A stretch of 64,000 nt of DNA from Adineta steineri (Eukaryota > Rotifera > Eurotatoria > Adinetida > Adinetidae): the NCBI GenBank assembly GCA_905250115.1, contig CAJNOI010000038.1, positions 402,308-466,307 on the forward strand, written 5' to 3'. The notes under the pieces were generated by a model. It made no database searches. It saw only the letters and a program-made list of their open reading frames with translations, and had not been told where the DNA came from. Shown in pieces: positions 22,856 through 36,026 of this stretch (position 1 is the stretch's first letter; each line of letters opens with the position of its first letter). Made by a program: the position numbers and the translations under genes.

Positions 22856-23438
22856 TTACTTGATGATGAAATGAGATTTGTATATAAGTGAGATAACTTT
22901 GTTTTTTTCTTTTTAGTAATATTTAATGACAAAAGCAGGCAGGTTCTCTCTTTTTTCTAAGGATGTGAATTTGTTCTTTATTTAACTTGCCTGTAAAGAA
23001 GAAAAAAAGAATAAATGAATACGTGACAGAAACTATTGACATTAGAAAAAAGAAAAGTTCTTCAGTTATGATCGGATAATCATTCTTTTTTTTTTGCTTA
23101 GTTGACATTATCTGATGTAAATGGCATTTCTTATTACTGAACTACACATCTTAAATATAGTAGATTTGTACTTACTATCATTCTTTATTGAAATAATTGC
23201 GATTACTCTTCTATATCACTGTTTCGACATATAAATAAAATAAGAAAATAAAAAAAAGATGAAAGTTTGTTTGTAATAAATAATATATTTGTTGAGTGTT
23301 TATCAAATAAGGTTCCGATAAGAAAAACTAAATTATTCTACATATAGAATATATAGGTCGGCATCATCAAATAAAAATACTGTTTCCAATAGATTTTTAA
23401 TGAAAATAATGGATTGATTCTATCTTTTTTATTGATGT
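22856..23438. other. Intergenic region between the two receptor genes
   Basis: 583 bp of AT-rich DNA: promoter of GPCR 1 and 3' end of GPCR 2. Nothing else is recognised. Confidence 0.4.
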
Positions 23439-25902
23439 TTAAGAAGATCGAATTGTTGATGCACGCTTTTGCGGTAGTGGTATATGTATATATTCACCAT
23501 TCGGTAACATGACATTAATAATACATGCTGATGATGAATTTGTTGTATTTTGTGATGATGGAGAATCTATTTCACTTGGAGGATCTTGTTCTTGTGATAT
23601 AATAGGAACAGGGGATGAGGAAGGAAATATTGTAGATATCTGATGGCAACTAGCTGCAAGACCACAAGGTCTTAATATATGACGTTTTTCATATTGAGTA
23701 AAATATGGTCGAATCCAGGCTGTACTTTCCGATGTAATAAATCGTTGAAAATCGTCTTTATTAATATATGTTGGTGAGAATTTCTTTGATACTGATTTAC
23801 TAGCCTATATAAAACAAAAGAAAAAAAGAAGTAAACTCAGGTAAAGAAAATCGATGAGATCAAAAACCGGAAATGAAGTTTGCATGTTTTGTGAAAAATA
23901 TATGCATGCTTTTCCTTATTATAAATTACAAAAGAGAGAAAGAGATGGAGAAAAATTGAAGAACAATTTATTCTAGACTTGACGTAAATACCTAATGACA
24001 GTTCTAGAGATTTTTTTTCACAGTACAACGAACCTCATTTTTAAGTACCATTATAACTAAAAGGAAGAAGACATTTGCCCTAGGCATATAGAATGAACAC
24101 TTGCTGTTTACATAGAATTAAATAATTAATGTCATTTTCCTTTTCATAATTTAAAAAAAAGAAAACAAGAAAGGAAACGAACGATGATATGAAAAATTGC
24201 TCTAATAACTTGTCTGAAAATTATGCAAATATGTCATAATTCAAATAAAACATTTGCTGTCAATCTATAAATTTATATAGTGTCCTATTAATGTTAGAAA
24301 AAGAACGAATATTCTTATTGCTTTGTATACGGATTAATATTATATTAATCCCTCTGGCTCTCTGTCATTGTAAATGTCTTCTCTTGATGTTAACGCATCT
24401 CTATTGATAATAAAAACTGTGATAGTTTATAATAAAAACGTATTATTATTATTCATTGTGTTTTTCTTTTTGCTATAAATATATCGAATTAAATTATTCT
24501 AAGAAAGAATATGAGGGATAAAATACTAGAAAATAAAAACAGTATTTTGACTAATACATTCATCATGCGACTCAATCATAGAAAAATATCTAGCTAATTC
24601 CAAAAGAAAATATTAATTAGATTTATTAATAAAACTTACCAATATTTTAGTTAAATAAGAATCATTTCTATGATGACGATGACGTTTTTTATAACTTCTT
24701 CTTTTTGAAAAATTTTGCCAATCATTTGTTGTTGAATTATAAAATTCGGTTGTATGACGATCTTCATATTTATTTTCAATCAAAAAACATACAACACTTT
24801 TGGCATGTCGTCGAAAACGTCGACTTATTAATATACATACAAAAAATTTATATCCATATGATAATGATATAATAGATGATGCTTCATGATTAAATTTAAT
24901 TAAATGTGTAAAAAATGGTGCATATGGTGATAAAGACAATAATAAAATATCACTAAAACGTGCTGGTAAAATAAATAACGAATGTAAAATTCCAATTGTT
25001 CCAGCTATATAATAAAATGAAGTACTCTCTTTATCGGAATGATTCGAATTTCGACATGTTCGAAAAATAATTATCATTGATATAACAAATATTATTACAC
25101 AAGGAATAGCAACACCCAATATGTTATAACCATAATTTGATGCATTTAACAACCTTCTACTTATTCCTTCTAACGCAGTAGAACATACACCAGAAAGATC
25201 CTCTATATATATATAATCATTATTTTACTAATCGAAAAATTCAATGAATGTCTTACCTTGCTGATAATCTTGTAAATCTTCTTTTTTTTGATACTTGAGT
25301 ACTTCAATTGGATAAATATTATAAACACTGAAAATAAATATAAGAAAAACAGTTGAATATTTTGCATTAACATAATATAAACCACGATCCCAACATGAAT
25401 TTTGATTATTATTATGTTCTAATGAAAGTATAAGTTGATTAATAAGTAAAAATAATAATAACCATGTTGTTAAAAGAACACTCATTTTTGCAATATAAGT
25501 AAAAAATTTACAACAAAAATCAGATACATGTATAAGATAATGTTGACCAGCTGATCGTTCACCATGTATATAACTTAGAAAATTATCAATAAAATGATAA
25601 ATTATTAAAAGTGTATCAATAAAAACAACTTCAAATAAGAATCTTTCAAATGAACCTGTCGGTTTCATTATTACATATTGAGGACGTGATGAACTATGTT
25701 GACGTTTACTAAATAGGCCAATTCGCATTAAAATAACTAATAAAAGTATATTCGACGGTAGACCAAGTAATGCTGAACATACAGCAAAAAATACATATTT
25801 ATGATAGTTTGTTTGCTCTAGTGAACCATAAGGAAAACCACCTGTATCATTAAAACCCCAGATATATTCTGATTCATTAGGAGTGCCAGAGTCTGGAAAC
25901 AT
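23439..25902 (-). CDS. Divergent seven-TM receptor with long cytoplasmic tail encoded by a distant exon
   Basis: Three exons (25902-25257, 25202-24640, 23804-23439) encode 524 aa. Seven hydrophobic segments are visible: YVFFAVCSALLGLPSNILLL, FLFEVVFIDTLLIIYHFI, VLLTTWLLLFLLINQLIL, STVFLIFIFSVYNIYPIEV, ILGVAIPCVIIFVISMIIIF, FYYIAGTIGILHSLFIL and SSIISLSYGYKFFVCILISR. TM1 keeps the GN-like LPSN motif, but the DRY position reads LIN, so it is an atypical class A-like receptor. The tail is basic (RRFRRHAK, KRRSYKKRHRHHRN) and then Ser/Pro-rich. The last intron is 835 nt, far above the local norm, and holds no recognisable gene. The final exon is phase-compatible and keeps a coding bias (RRHILRPCGLAAS-like stretch, LPNGEYIHIPLPQKR end). 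A TTTTGTCTAG acceptor-like site abuts the ATG. Confidence 0.75.
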
Positions 25903-28900
25903 CTAGACAAAATAAACATATAAAAAAAGATCAGACAACAAAGTATATTATATTTATTTAAATTGAGCTAAATGAGATACGACTATCTTATATAAAAAGA
26001 AAAGCTTGTCACGCAAGGACATTACTCATACACTCAAAACATCATCAGTAGGTGTAAATATGATCTTGACATATTCACCTCAAATAATTATTTTTCTTTC
26101 CTTCTTAATTCAATTATTGTTTTGATACCTACGGATGTAATTGTTAATATTAGTGTTAAAGTGTGAATGCAAGATTGAGTTCCACCAAGTAATACAACAT
26201 CATCATCATTTATTAATTGAATGAGTGTATTCACATTTTTTCCTTCCGTTTTTCATATTACTAAAGTGTTCTTCAACACTCATAAAAAAACACGTAGAAG
26301 CTATTTGAGAAGATTGCGTGTTAAAGAAGATAAAAATTCTATTTTTTTTTGATGAAAAGAAAGATGAAAAAGATTTTCATGAAGAGGAGGAAGATAGGTT
26401 CATAAACTGAAGATTTCATTAAGTCTATGGCACTTTTTCCTTACTTATGATAACGATAATGATAGTAATTAGATATGAAACTGATTCCTTTGTCTTATTA
26501 TTTTTTGTTTTGAACCTGATTACAACTTTTTAATTTATTTTAGAAAAAAAAAATATAATTACAAAGTAAATCAAGATAATATGTCAAAATGACGATAGAT
26601 AAAAGACTGTTTTTTTTTCTTTACATCATCATTCGACTCATCGACTGTAAGAAGAAAAAAAGTCCTCTTCCTTTTCTCCTATAAACCACTTTTCTATGAC
26701 GTATACTACTTTTAAACACACATTCCTTCTTCCGTTGCTATACTTGGAATAAATATAACACAACGCTTCATGATCTAATAAATGTAAATTCTTTTTTCTT
26801 ATAACTACTTCTGGCAGTTGTCAGTCTTTTCCTAGTAAAAGTCGAAGTCTAACAGTCATCAAAACGTAATTTTCAATTATGTTATTGTTATTCTATTCTT
26901 TATCAACATCCGACTTAATAAAAAGCAAAGACATGATGTTTTCCTTGTCTAAAACATAATTTTTCTCTTCTTTAGATTTTTTTTTTCTTCTTCATTATTA
27001 TTGAAAAATTGTGTATGCTTTGTATTATTGACATACACACATATGCCGTTATTATTTTTTTCCTCTAGTTGACATTGTCCATTCCGGGTGTGTTAATATT
27101 TATGAAATCGTGTAAAATAAAAAAAAAAATTAATGTATGGAGATAAATCAAAAGGAACAGTGATAGTGCTCATAGAATATAACATATTATTTTCAATCAA
27201 ATTTATTGAGCTGAAACTAATTTAGAGTGTCTGGTTAATATATATTTATGTTCATTTAGATTAGACTGAAATTACCTTTTAGATATTTCTTATCTATAAA
27301 AACAGGAAATGGATATGTCAACTGATTAAATCTCGTTTGTACTCACGAAATAAGATTGTTAGCTTGTTAAAAATAATGAAGACTAGATTCTTCTTTTTTT
27401 TGTATCCAATAAAAAGTCTGCACAAATTAACATATGACTACGGATATGAGTCCTCGCATTATAGAAAAAGAATAATTAATAGTATGAAACTTTGTCATTC
27501 TCATAGTAAAATCCTATGTTATTATTGCTAAAGAATATAAAATAACTTTCATTGGTGTATTTTGATTTATTATTTATATTTCACGAACAAAAACAATCTA
27601 TCTTTATATGCATATATAAGGAATTTGAAGAAAATGAACATCTCATTAATAAAACAATTTCATTAGAAAAATCTCGGAAAGAAAAGATAAATATAATATA
27701 GTTGATTTTTATTTCTTTTTCAAAGGAATCTCCTGTTTGTATTCATAATAATTAATCTTCCAGAAAAAAATACTAATGGATATTTGTTCCGTAAACAGAA
27801 TTAGTCAATATAAATTTGAAGGACTTACATTTTATAGTGTGAAATAAAAATATCTTTCAAAAAAAAATCTATTTGAATTAGAACAGGATTGATGTCAGTT
27901 CCGATGTTACAAGAATAGAATAAATGTATGTCTCTATATATATATAAATTATTTTACAAGTTCTTGCTCAAAACTAATGAAAATATATTCGAAAGATTTA
28001 TTAACAATTCAAAGTATACTTGAATAGTCTGTATTGGATAAGAATGACTAACAATGATTTATAAGACATACTCAGACATAAAGAATGTCTTAGCATAATT
28101 AATGTATTTTTGAGATATATTATTATTAAATTTATCGTATTATATTGAGTTTGGATATGTCAAGTCTATAAAAATGTACTATCTAAATATTGCAACATCA
28201 ATAATACAAAAAATAGATCGAAAATCAAATTATTCTTCTAAGTATTTTCCTTCCGTTCATCGAACGAAGATTGGAGTATAAAGAAAACATTTTTCGTTAG
28301 TAGTTTTGCTTTTTTAATAATACATAATTGAATAAATGTGGAGATACTACATGAATTTATAATAATAAAATTATTCAAACAATTCAATGATATTAATAAA
28401 GATTGAAGGATACCTCATCTAGTTTTTTTTTGCTTAATAATCTATTCATTTTTATAGATCTAGTATTAGAAAAACAAATATTAGATTAAGATTAGTCTAT
28501 TCTATTCTTAGAGAAAGAGAATCCTTCATCAATATCTAATTCTTCTTAGCTTTGTGAATCTTGTCAAAGGTTATACGAATGTAGTTTAAAAAAAAGAGAT
28601 AAATTATTAATATTAATTAAAGTACAAGAGAATATTTTAGGTTAATCTTTTTAGATAGAAATACATTATTTATAATGAAAGTCCTCACTTAATGGGTACT
28701 ATTCATATGATAAAAAGTCAACATACACTCTTCCTATAAATCAGTAATATCTGTAGAATAAAGAAATTTTTGAATGGTTAATCATTAATTAAAACTATAT
28801 CTGTCTATTTACAATCTAATGTTAATATTATTCTATGACTTATTTAATAATCATTTTTATTACTTAAATCATTATTACAAAATAGAAATTTTGACATTTC

Positions 28901-29578
28901 TACGCAATAGATATATACATACTTTTATGATTATCATTGCTCTAAATTAGACATAGAACAAGAATAAAGCCATATTTTTTTATTATATATAAGTATAGCT
29001 AAAAATACTAACAGATGTGCCTGGTAATTTCTATACATTATTACTAAATATCTGTCATACTATTTATTATTACGCAGCTTATAAAAATTTCTCTTTTTTG
29101 TTTAATACTATCGATTGTAAAATTATTTCTATGATGGTTTATCTAAACTCTATGATGCAAGATAAGATATATAATTAAGATCAATAAAAAAAACAATGGT
29201 GAGAAATATCCTTGACTATAATCTTCTACAAACGTGCTAATAAAAAGAATAAATTACATTGATTAAATGCTCTTTCACTTGGAAAAATTAGAAATATCAG
29301 ATAATACAATAATTTGAAGAGAGGATTCCGGATTTATAATTTCTAAAGACAAAAGAAAAAACTATTCATTTGCAAGATGATAATTTGATAGTCGAACTGA
29401 TAGGTTACAAAGAACATTTTTTATTCTGAGTTGTTCATGTTCGCTCAGCGTGAAGAAAATTTTTATACTTTTCCGGATGTGGAGCGTTTCAAGGTTGTCA
29501 AGTTCTATAAATGTCTTTTTTCTAATGATATTTTCATATATTATTGAAAAAAAGGTACAAAAATATCATGATTTGTTT
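25903..29578. other. Gene-poor 3.7-kb region
   Basis: Uniformly AT-rich, with no open frame showing rotifer codon bias or a known motif on either strand. I found no tRNA-like, satellite or clear terminal inverted repeat by eye. It may contain the GPCR 2 promoter, decayed transposon sequence or a long non-coding transcript; the sequence does not decide. Confidence 0.5.
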
Positions 29579-29839
29579 TTATAGATTTAACAATTTACGA
29601 TTTTTATAAAGAAAATCTTCACACATTTGAATCATTGTACTTTGATTTGATTTTTTATTAGTTTTAGATTTATGTGAATGACGGTTCTGTTTATGATGAA
29701 CGTGTTTTGTTCGAATACCTGGATTATATGTTGGAACGAGTGAACGTGAATATGGTTTTAATGCTGAATTACATTGAGCACCGTTATTTAACCATTTTTT
29801 AATGATTGTTTCAAGATAATTTATTTGTTCTTCAGACAT
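29579..29839 (-). CDS. Possible small basic protein (86 aa), unknown
   Basis: An isolated open frame of 86 codons whose codon choice resembles the true genes here (GAA, CAA, AAT, TCA). Residues 1-20 could form a helix (EEQINYLETIIKKWL). The middle is Lys/His/Asn-rich (KHVHHKQNRHSHKSKTNKK) and the C-terminus again helical (MCEDFLYKNRKLLNL). No family is recognised. No intron is needed. It lies within a 5.4-kb gene-poor stretch, so it could be a young gene or an isolated coding exon. Confidence 0.4.
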   Translation of the reverse strand: MSEEQINYLETIIKKWLNNGAQCNSALKPYSRSLVPTYNPGIRTKHVHHKQNRHSHKSKTNKKSNQSTMIQMCEDFLYKNRKLLNL

Positions 29840-31315
29840 TCACGTTTTTTTATATCAAAGTTTTTAACAAAAAATACAATCGATTAAGATATAATCGAAC
29901 AAAAATCTCGTTTTAAGTAAATAGCGCCGAATAAAAAAAAAAATTATATTCAAAACTAAATTTCAAATGGTGTTAACAATATTTTTCTTACTTCAAACAT
30001 TATATAATTGCTCCTATTTTCAAAAAAATCCAATCCTTTTTCTCAGATAATTATAATATAAAAATAACAATGTTATTTGATCTATTTTAAATATTAACGA
30101 AATCTCTGTACTTTTTCGAATAAAGGTTAAATTTCATCATTCAATTGACAATATATACATCATAAAAAATTTTTCTTTAAATAAGTAAAATAGGAATAAT
30201 AATAATAATTATAATACTTACATGACGATTGTTAGTTAAATATAATTTTAACATTGAATATCTATTCATTTTTGTGATATTGCTATGGTAATATCTTCTA
30301 ATTATAAACAAAACACGCTGATAAATAACCACTAATCTATTGTTGGTTTATCAAAATCTTTACAAATTGTATGATATGCGTTAATAACTGTGCGTGCTTT
30401 TTTTTTATTTTTAAAAAAGAATACTGAAATTATATTTTAAAATTTTGTTTATAACAATTCTATCAAGTAGAGTTCTATTTTCTATATTGCGGACACTTTT
30501 AAAAAGTGAAAGTATTCTTCTACTTCATGCACATCACTTATAGAAAAAAAAAACCTTCTTCTAAAAGTAATATGAATATACACTCAATGGTAGACAATTT
30601 AGTAAATGGTAAGTTGTTTATATGTAGGAGATAATTAATAGAAAGTGCTATATAAATATCTCGTAAAGAATAGTTTTATTTGTATTGTACATTTTCTCAT
30701 TCGAATAATGTAATTACATCTATTTTTAGTATTAATTACGAATATTTATGCAGCTGATTTGACACTAGATTTTATTAATCCGAATCAACGTTGCTAGGAG
30801 ATGATCATAATCCTTCTGTTATGTTAAATAAGTTTTATCAAAACTTCTGTGTTAATTTATTTGAATAGAATATCAAGGACAATATATGTATATTATTACT
30901 TCATATAGTAATTCGATCTGTAAATAAATTCAAATATCGATGATTTGTTTCGTCTTCTAATTCTTTTTTTAAAGATTTTTATATGTTAAGAATATAACGA
31001 TAAATTTGATTTTCTTTTGATACACTGTAATATATCTTATAAAAAAAATAATTTATTGTCAAGTTAATCTGTGCATAAAAGTGACAAGACAATTTTTTTT
31101 GTCAAAATATGATAAAAAGTTCTTGTTAACTAGAAAGGTGATATAAAGAAATAAAAAAAGAAGCAGAAGCAGAAGAAGAAGAAAGAAAAAACAGAAAGGA
31201 TGGAAGTCGACTATGCTTTATAACCTAACCGTAAGTCGTCAGACGTGAAGACAAAAAAAGGATTTTCTTCTTTTTTCTTACTACGTGATTCTCAGAAATT
31301 ATTATTACATAAGCG
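29840..31315. other. Gene-poor region upstream of the PLAT locus
   Basis: About 1.5 kb, AT-rich, no coding signal. Near its right end (about 31141-31200) is a purine-rich tract of AAG/CAG-like triplets, followed by CTTTATAACC near 31216, a possible weak TATA element for the first PLAT unit. Confidence 0.45.
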
Positions 31316-33266
31316 ATGTCTTGTTGTTTTGGTAATAATACGAATGGTACCGAACCTCAAAAATCAATATGTGGGTTTAGAAAAAAAGCGAATTTTTATG
31401 AGATTTTATTTATCTATTTAATTTTAATTTTTTTCTAGTAGAACAATCAGATCTACCATTAGATCAACCAATTATACCAGTGACTAAACCATCAGATCCT
31501 AGTTGAGTGTTAAAATTTCTCTAGTTTAAATATAAAATTTTTTTTTAACATAGAAATTGAATATTCAATTACAGTAAAAACTGGTGATTTTCGAAATTCT
31601 GGTACAAATGGACCTGTTTATATAAACATATTTAGTCGAGATAATAAACAAACGGAAGATTTGTTATTAACAGCACCTGACAAACCATTTACACAGAGTA
31701 GTACAAGAAAATTTCAAGTTTATGCAACAGATATTGGTAAACCTCAACGTATTATTATTCGACATGAAGATAAATCAACTGGATGGTATGTGGATTATAT
31801 TGAAATATCAGTGCATAATTTTTTAATCAGGTAATCGTTTCGCTTAAATACAGAAATGATTTACAAAAAAAAATAATTTAGATTTGTAGCTAATCGATGG
31901 TTAAATCAATTGAAAAATGATCGAAAATTAGATATTGAATTGTTTGGTTCAGAACAACCAGGTTAAATTAAAAGAAAAAAAGGAAAACTCTTACTTTTTC
32001 TTTCTTCATCTTTTAGCGGTTCTCTATAATATAGAAATTCAAACAGGTGATGAACAAATTGAAATATTAGATTCTCCGGTTTATATGCAAATATATGGAA
32101 CTACAACAACAACACCGAAATTTTTTTTAGAATCGAAAAATCCTTCATTTAAAAAAGATACTCTATCAAAATTTAGTATATCAAGTAATAATGTTGGAGA
32201 AGTAAAGTTTATTTATATTCAGCAACAAAACAAATTGATCTTTTTTTTGATAATGTTTTCTAAAGATTGAACGAATTGTAATTGGTCATGAAGGACTAGG
32301 TAAAGTTAATGATTGGTATTTAAAGACTCTTAAAGTTCAAATGCTTGGGCAACAACAAGAGTTTGTATTAATAATTAAGATAAATTTTCATTTTGAATTA
32401 TTTTTATCTAATCAGATATGTTGTTGATAAATGGTTAAGTCCGACACAAGGTGAGCAACGATTATTCGTAGAATTATCAAAAGAAAAACCTCCATCTCCA
32501 CTGCCAGCACCACCACCGCGTAATGATAACAATGATTACATAAAATATCATATTCTCAAAAGTTTTTAGCTTCTCCGAAATATATCATAACGATACAGAC
32601 TGGTGATGTACCGCAGCAAGAAACAACAGAAAATATTGAAATAACTATTCGTGGATCGGATGAACAAATCGATAAGATATTATTGAAAGATTATGCAAAA
32701 TTTAACAACGAACAACTTTTTCAAAAAGGAAATGTAGATGAATTTGAAATCGATCATACAGATATTGGAAATGTAAGATTAAATTAATAAATATTGAAAA
32801 AGTTTGATTAAATTATTCTAGATTGAAAGTATAACAATTGGTTTCAGTGATAGTCAACAAAATATAGCTTGGTTATTAGAATCTATCAATATACAATACA
32901 AAGAGAACACTTATCAGTTAGTAATTCAATTCCATTATAAAAATTTTATTTCTTTTTTTGCGAATATAGTTTTCAATCTCAATGTTGGTTATCAAATCGT
33001 TTAGGATCTAATTTCAGTTGGGTGACAATTAAGCCTGATGAAAGCAATGATGGTAATGTATTATTATATTTTCTGATTATCAGAAACCTATTTATTCAAG
33101 GTTTTAATCCGTTACTTTCTATTTTTAATTCCACATAGAATTCAAAAAAAAACGCATATCTATTTTGACATTTGAAGGTGCAACTGTCAAAAACATTTTT
33201 AAACTCTTGTTTTATATTTGTATACGCATGCAGAAAAATATATATATATCGATTTTGCATGTCTAG
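31316..33266 (+). CDS. PLAT-domain protein, unit A (three PLAT/LH2 domains)
   Basis: About ten exons. The N-terminus MSCCFGNNTNG has paired cysteines, a plausible palmitoylation site. Three tandem PLAT (polycystin-lipoxygenase-alpha-toxin/LH2) beta-sandwich domains follow, each with Y-x-I-x-[IV]-x-TGD at the start, a [SV]-x-D[IV]G motif mid-domain, IxIxH(D/E) and W(Y/H)(V/L)xxIxI: YSITVKTGDFRNSGTNGPVY, YNIEIQTGDEQIEILDSPVY and YIITIQTGDVPQQETTENIE. The overall style is that of LOXHD1-type all-PLAT proteins, which bind membranes or partner proteins. Modules are joined by phase-1 introns. The last exon (33139-33266, EFKKKRISIL...) is weak. The preceding donor at AATGATG|GTAATG could instead splice to unit B in frame (see findings), so the 3' end is uncertain. 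Confidence 0.75.
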
Positions 33267-33363
33267 TTTTTATTCTAAACACGCATTACTTAGTCGTCAT
33301 ACAAACATATACTCAGTTTTCTATAGAAAAAATTTATTCACGTCAGCATTAGTATAGAAAAAC

Positions 33364-33373
33364 TATAAAAATA
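33364..33373 (+). promoter_or_regulatory. TATA-like box upstream of PLAT unit B
   Basis: TATAAAAATA lies 76 bp upstream of the unit B ATG (33440), in the right place for a core promoter serving a short first coding exon. In AT-rich DNA such words also occur by chance. Confidence 0.35.
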
Positions 33374-33439
33374 AAATAGGGTTGCACACTATATTGATTG
33401 ACTTTAGAGAATTTATTTAAGAAGAAAAAACGTTTTCTA

Positions 33440-35814
33440 ATGGCTCCTAAAGGTTTGTTGGAAGATTGATTCATCATGCAAAATTTCTTTTTTTTATACT
33501 TATCTGACAGATATTAATTATAAAGTTACTGTTGTAACCGGTGAATCTGGTATCGATGCAAACGTGATATTATGTATCTATGGTGATGATGAAACAACAA
33601 CAACTAATCTAGCTTTAAAAACAACAAAAGATGGTTCGGATGCGAAATTCGATAGAGAAAGTACTGTTGAATTTGATTTAAAAGCAGTCGATGTTGGAAA
33701 AGTAAGTATTTAGTTTTTCTGTCTGAAAATATATTTGAAAATTTTTTTAATTAGATTAAAAAAATAAATATTGGTCATGATGGTAAAGGTAGTGAACAAC
33801 AATGGTTTTTAAAATCTATTAAAATTGAAAAAAATGATGAATTATACACGTAAGTCTATATATCCTCAATAATCCTCATGGGGAAAAAATATATTTATTT
33901 AGATTTACAGCTAATCGTTGGTTAAGCGAAGAAAAAGATGATCAAAAAACTTTTATTGATCTTTTACCAGATGAACAAAAGCCACCCACACCTGTACCTA
34001 TAAAAGGTAGATAGACTTATTATTATTTTTTTGCCTTTACTTTTATGTTTATTAGATCAAGCAAATTATATAATTACGATTATAACAAGTTCGGAAAAAG
34101 ATGCTGGTACAGATTCAAATGTATTAATGACGATATTTGGTGATAAAGATCAAACTAAACAATTTCAATTAATAAATACTAAACAAGGTGAAAAAGCATT
34201 ATTTGAATCTGGAACAACAAATGAATTTGAAATGGAATTAGATGATGTTGGAAATGTATGATTAAATAAATTAATTAATGAATTAATTTCCTAAGAATTT
34301 CCTTCTAGGTTAATAAAATTAGTATAGGACATGATGGAATAGGTTTTCAACCTAATTGGAATTTAGAATCAGTGCAAATTCAAAAAGGATCCGATATATA
34401 CAAGTATTAAAAAGTAGTTTTTAATTTTCTTCGTACTTTATTTTTCTTCTAGTTTTGTTGCTAAAAAAGTTCTTGATGATTCTGCAACATTTATTGATTT
34501 AACACCAACATCATCTAGTATTAAAAGACAGTCAATATTTTTCTTTTCCTCATCTATTGTTATTTTTACAGGAGCAACACCAAGTTCAGAATCTATCAAT
34601 ATAAAAACACCGCGTAGCATTACACCTGAACAAAAATCTATAACAATAAAAGGTTTTGTTTATTTTATTCTATATTTTCTCTAATAATATTCTATTATAG
34701 AAATAACATATAAAATTTCAATTCAAACTGATTCATATCAAAAAGATATCATGGAAGACAATGCAAGTTTTTATATGATCATTCATGGAGAAAATAATCA
34801 AACGCAAAAACTCTATCTTAAAGATGGATTAACATCCGACAAGAAAATTTTATTTGCAAAAGATGAAAAAACTGAATTTGAATTTCAAACAATCGATGTC
34901 GGAAAAGTTAGTTATATAAAAAAAAATAATTAAATATTATTTTAAATATAAATTAGATTATTAAAATTATTATCGGTCGAGATGATTCACAAACTACAGA
35001 TACATGGCATGTTGATAATATTACAATTAAACAAAATGATGAAATAATAACGTAAATTTAATTTTTTCGTTTAATATAGCATAATATTTTTTTCAGATTT
35101 AATGCGGAACAAACAATTGAACCTAATTCTCAAATTGAATTATATCCATCAACTATACCAAAAAAAACAGGTAGATTGTATTGCACATAAATATTGCTTT
35201 TTAAATATTTCATATTTAGAAATAACTTATAAAATAATTCTAAAAACTGGTCCATATCAAGAAGAAGGAAATGATAGTAATATTTATTTAACTATATTTG
35301 GGCAAAATAGTCAAACAAAAAAAATTCCACTTAATAAAACAACGAAAATCAATAAGAAAATTATTTTTAAAAAAGATGATACAATTGAATTTGAATTTAA
35401 AACAAATGATGTGGGAAAAGTTTGTTTTATTAAAATTTTCTATTTTCTTCAATTTAGAAAAAAATATATTTAGATTTCAAAAGTAATTCTTAGTCAAAAT
35501 TTGAACGAACATGGAATTCGTTGGCATATTGATAATCTTACAATCAAACAAAACAATGAGACAACAACGTAATACATTCTTTGTTTTTCTTTCTTTTCTT
35601 TCAAATCAACTTTTAGATTTAATGTTAAACGTAAAATAGAAAAATATACTGAAATTGTATTAGTACCTTCATCTTTACGAAAAAAATCAGGTAATTATTT
35701 ATTTCGAAAAAAATTCATTATAGAAAAAAATTTATTGATTTAGAAACATCACAGAAATTAATCAAAACATCAGATAGTGTATCAAAAGTAGTTGTTAAAA
35801 TAAAAGGTAAGTAA
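33440..35814 (+). CDS. PLAT-domain protein, unit B (four PLAT/LH2 domains)
   Basis: A 13-nt first coding exon (MAPK + G) is followed by about 13 exons. Four PLAT domains begin at YKVTVVTGESGIDANVILCI, YIITIITSSEKDAGTDSNVL, YKISIQTDSYQKDIMEDNAS and YKIILKTGPYQEEGNDSNIY. Each has the E-x-x-x-x-[VI]DVGK motif at the conserved mid-domain intron and a closing W-x-[VIL]-x-[SN]-[IV]-x-I strand. Linkers are short, Lys/Pro/Thr-rich and variable. The frame closes at GGTAAGTAA (TAA 35812-35814), but the preceding AAAAG|GTAAGTAA is a perfect splice donor, so transcripts may continue into unit C. A 54-nt stop-free intron lies at 34518-34571. Predicted role: membrane or partner binding scaffold; no enzyme domain is seen. 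Confidence 0.75.
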
Positions 35815-35983
35815 TGAAAAAATAAATCTTTTCAACAAAAAAAATTTCTAACATCTTAATATCAAAATGCCCTAAGAAAAAAAAGAGAGAAAAAAAAAGA
35901 AAAATAAAGTCAATAGTTACGTTTAGAAACATTAACAAACGAAAGTAAACTGACAGTTTTTCAATTTTCAATACCTGTGTCTG

Positions 35984-35991
35984 TATAAAAA
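35984..35991 (+). promoter_or_regulatory. TATA-like box upstream of PLAT unit C
   Basis: TATAAAAA, 43 bp upstream of the unit C ATG at 36027, within GTCTGTATAAAAATATAG. It is a plausible core promoter for a separate unit C transcript. Confidence 0.4.
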
Positions 35992-36026
35992 TATAGAAAT
36001 AAATTCATAATTCATTTCTTTCAAAA

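Noticed and set aside
27337..27531. 64-codon open frame in the gene-poor region
   Set aside because: Composition is that of random AT-rich DNA; no motif.
33172..33357. 61-codon open frame after PLAT unit A
   Set aside because: Different frame from the unit A end, with no PLAT features.
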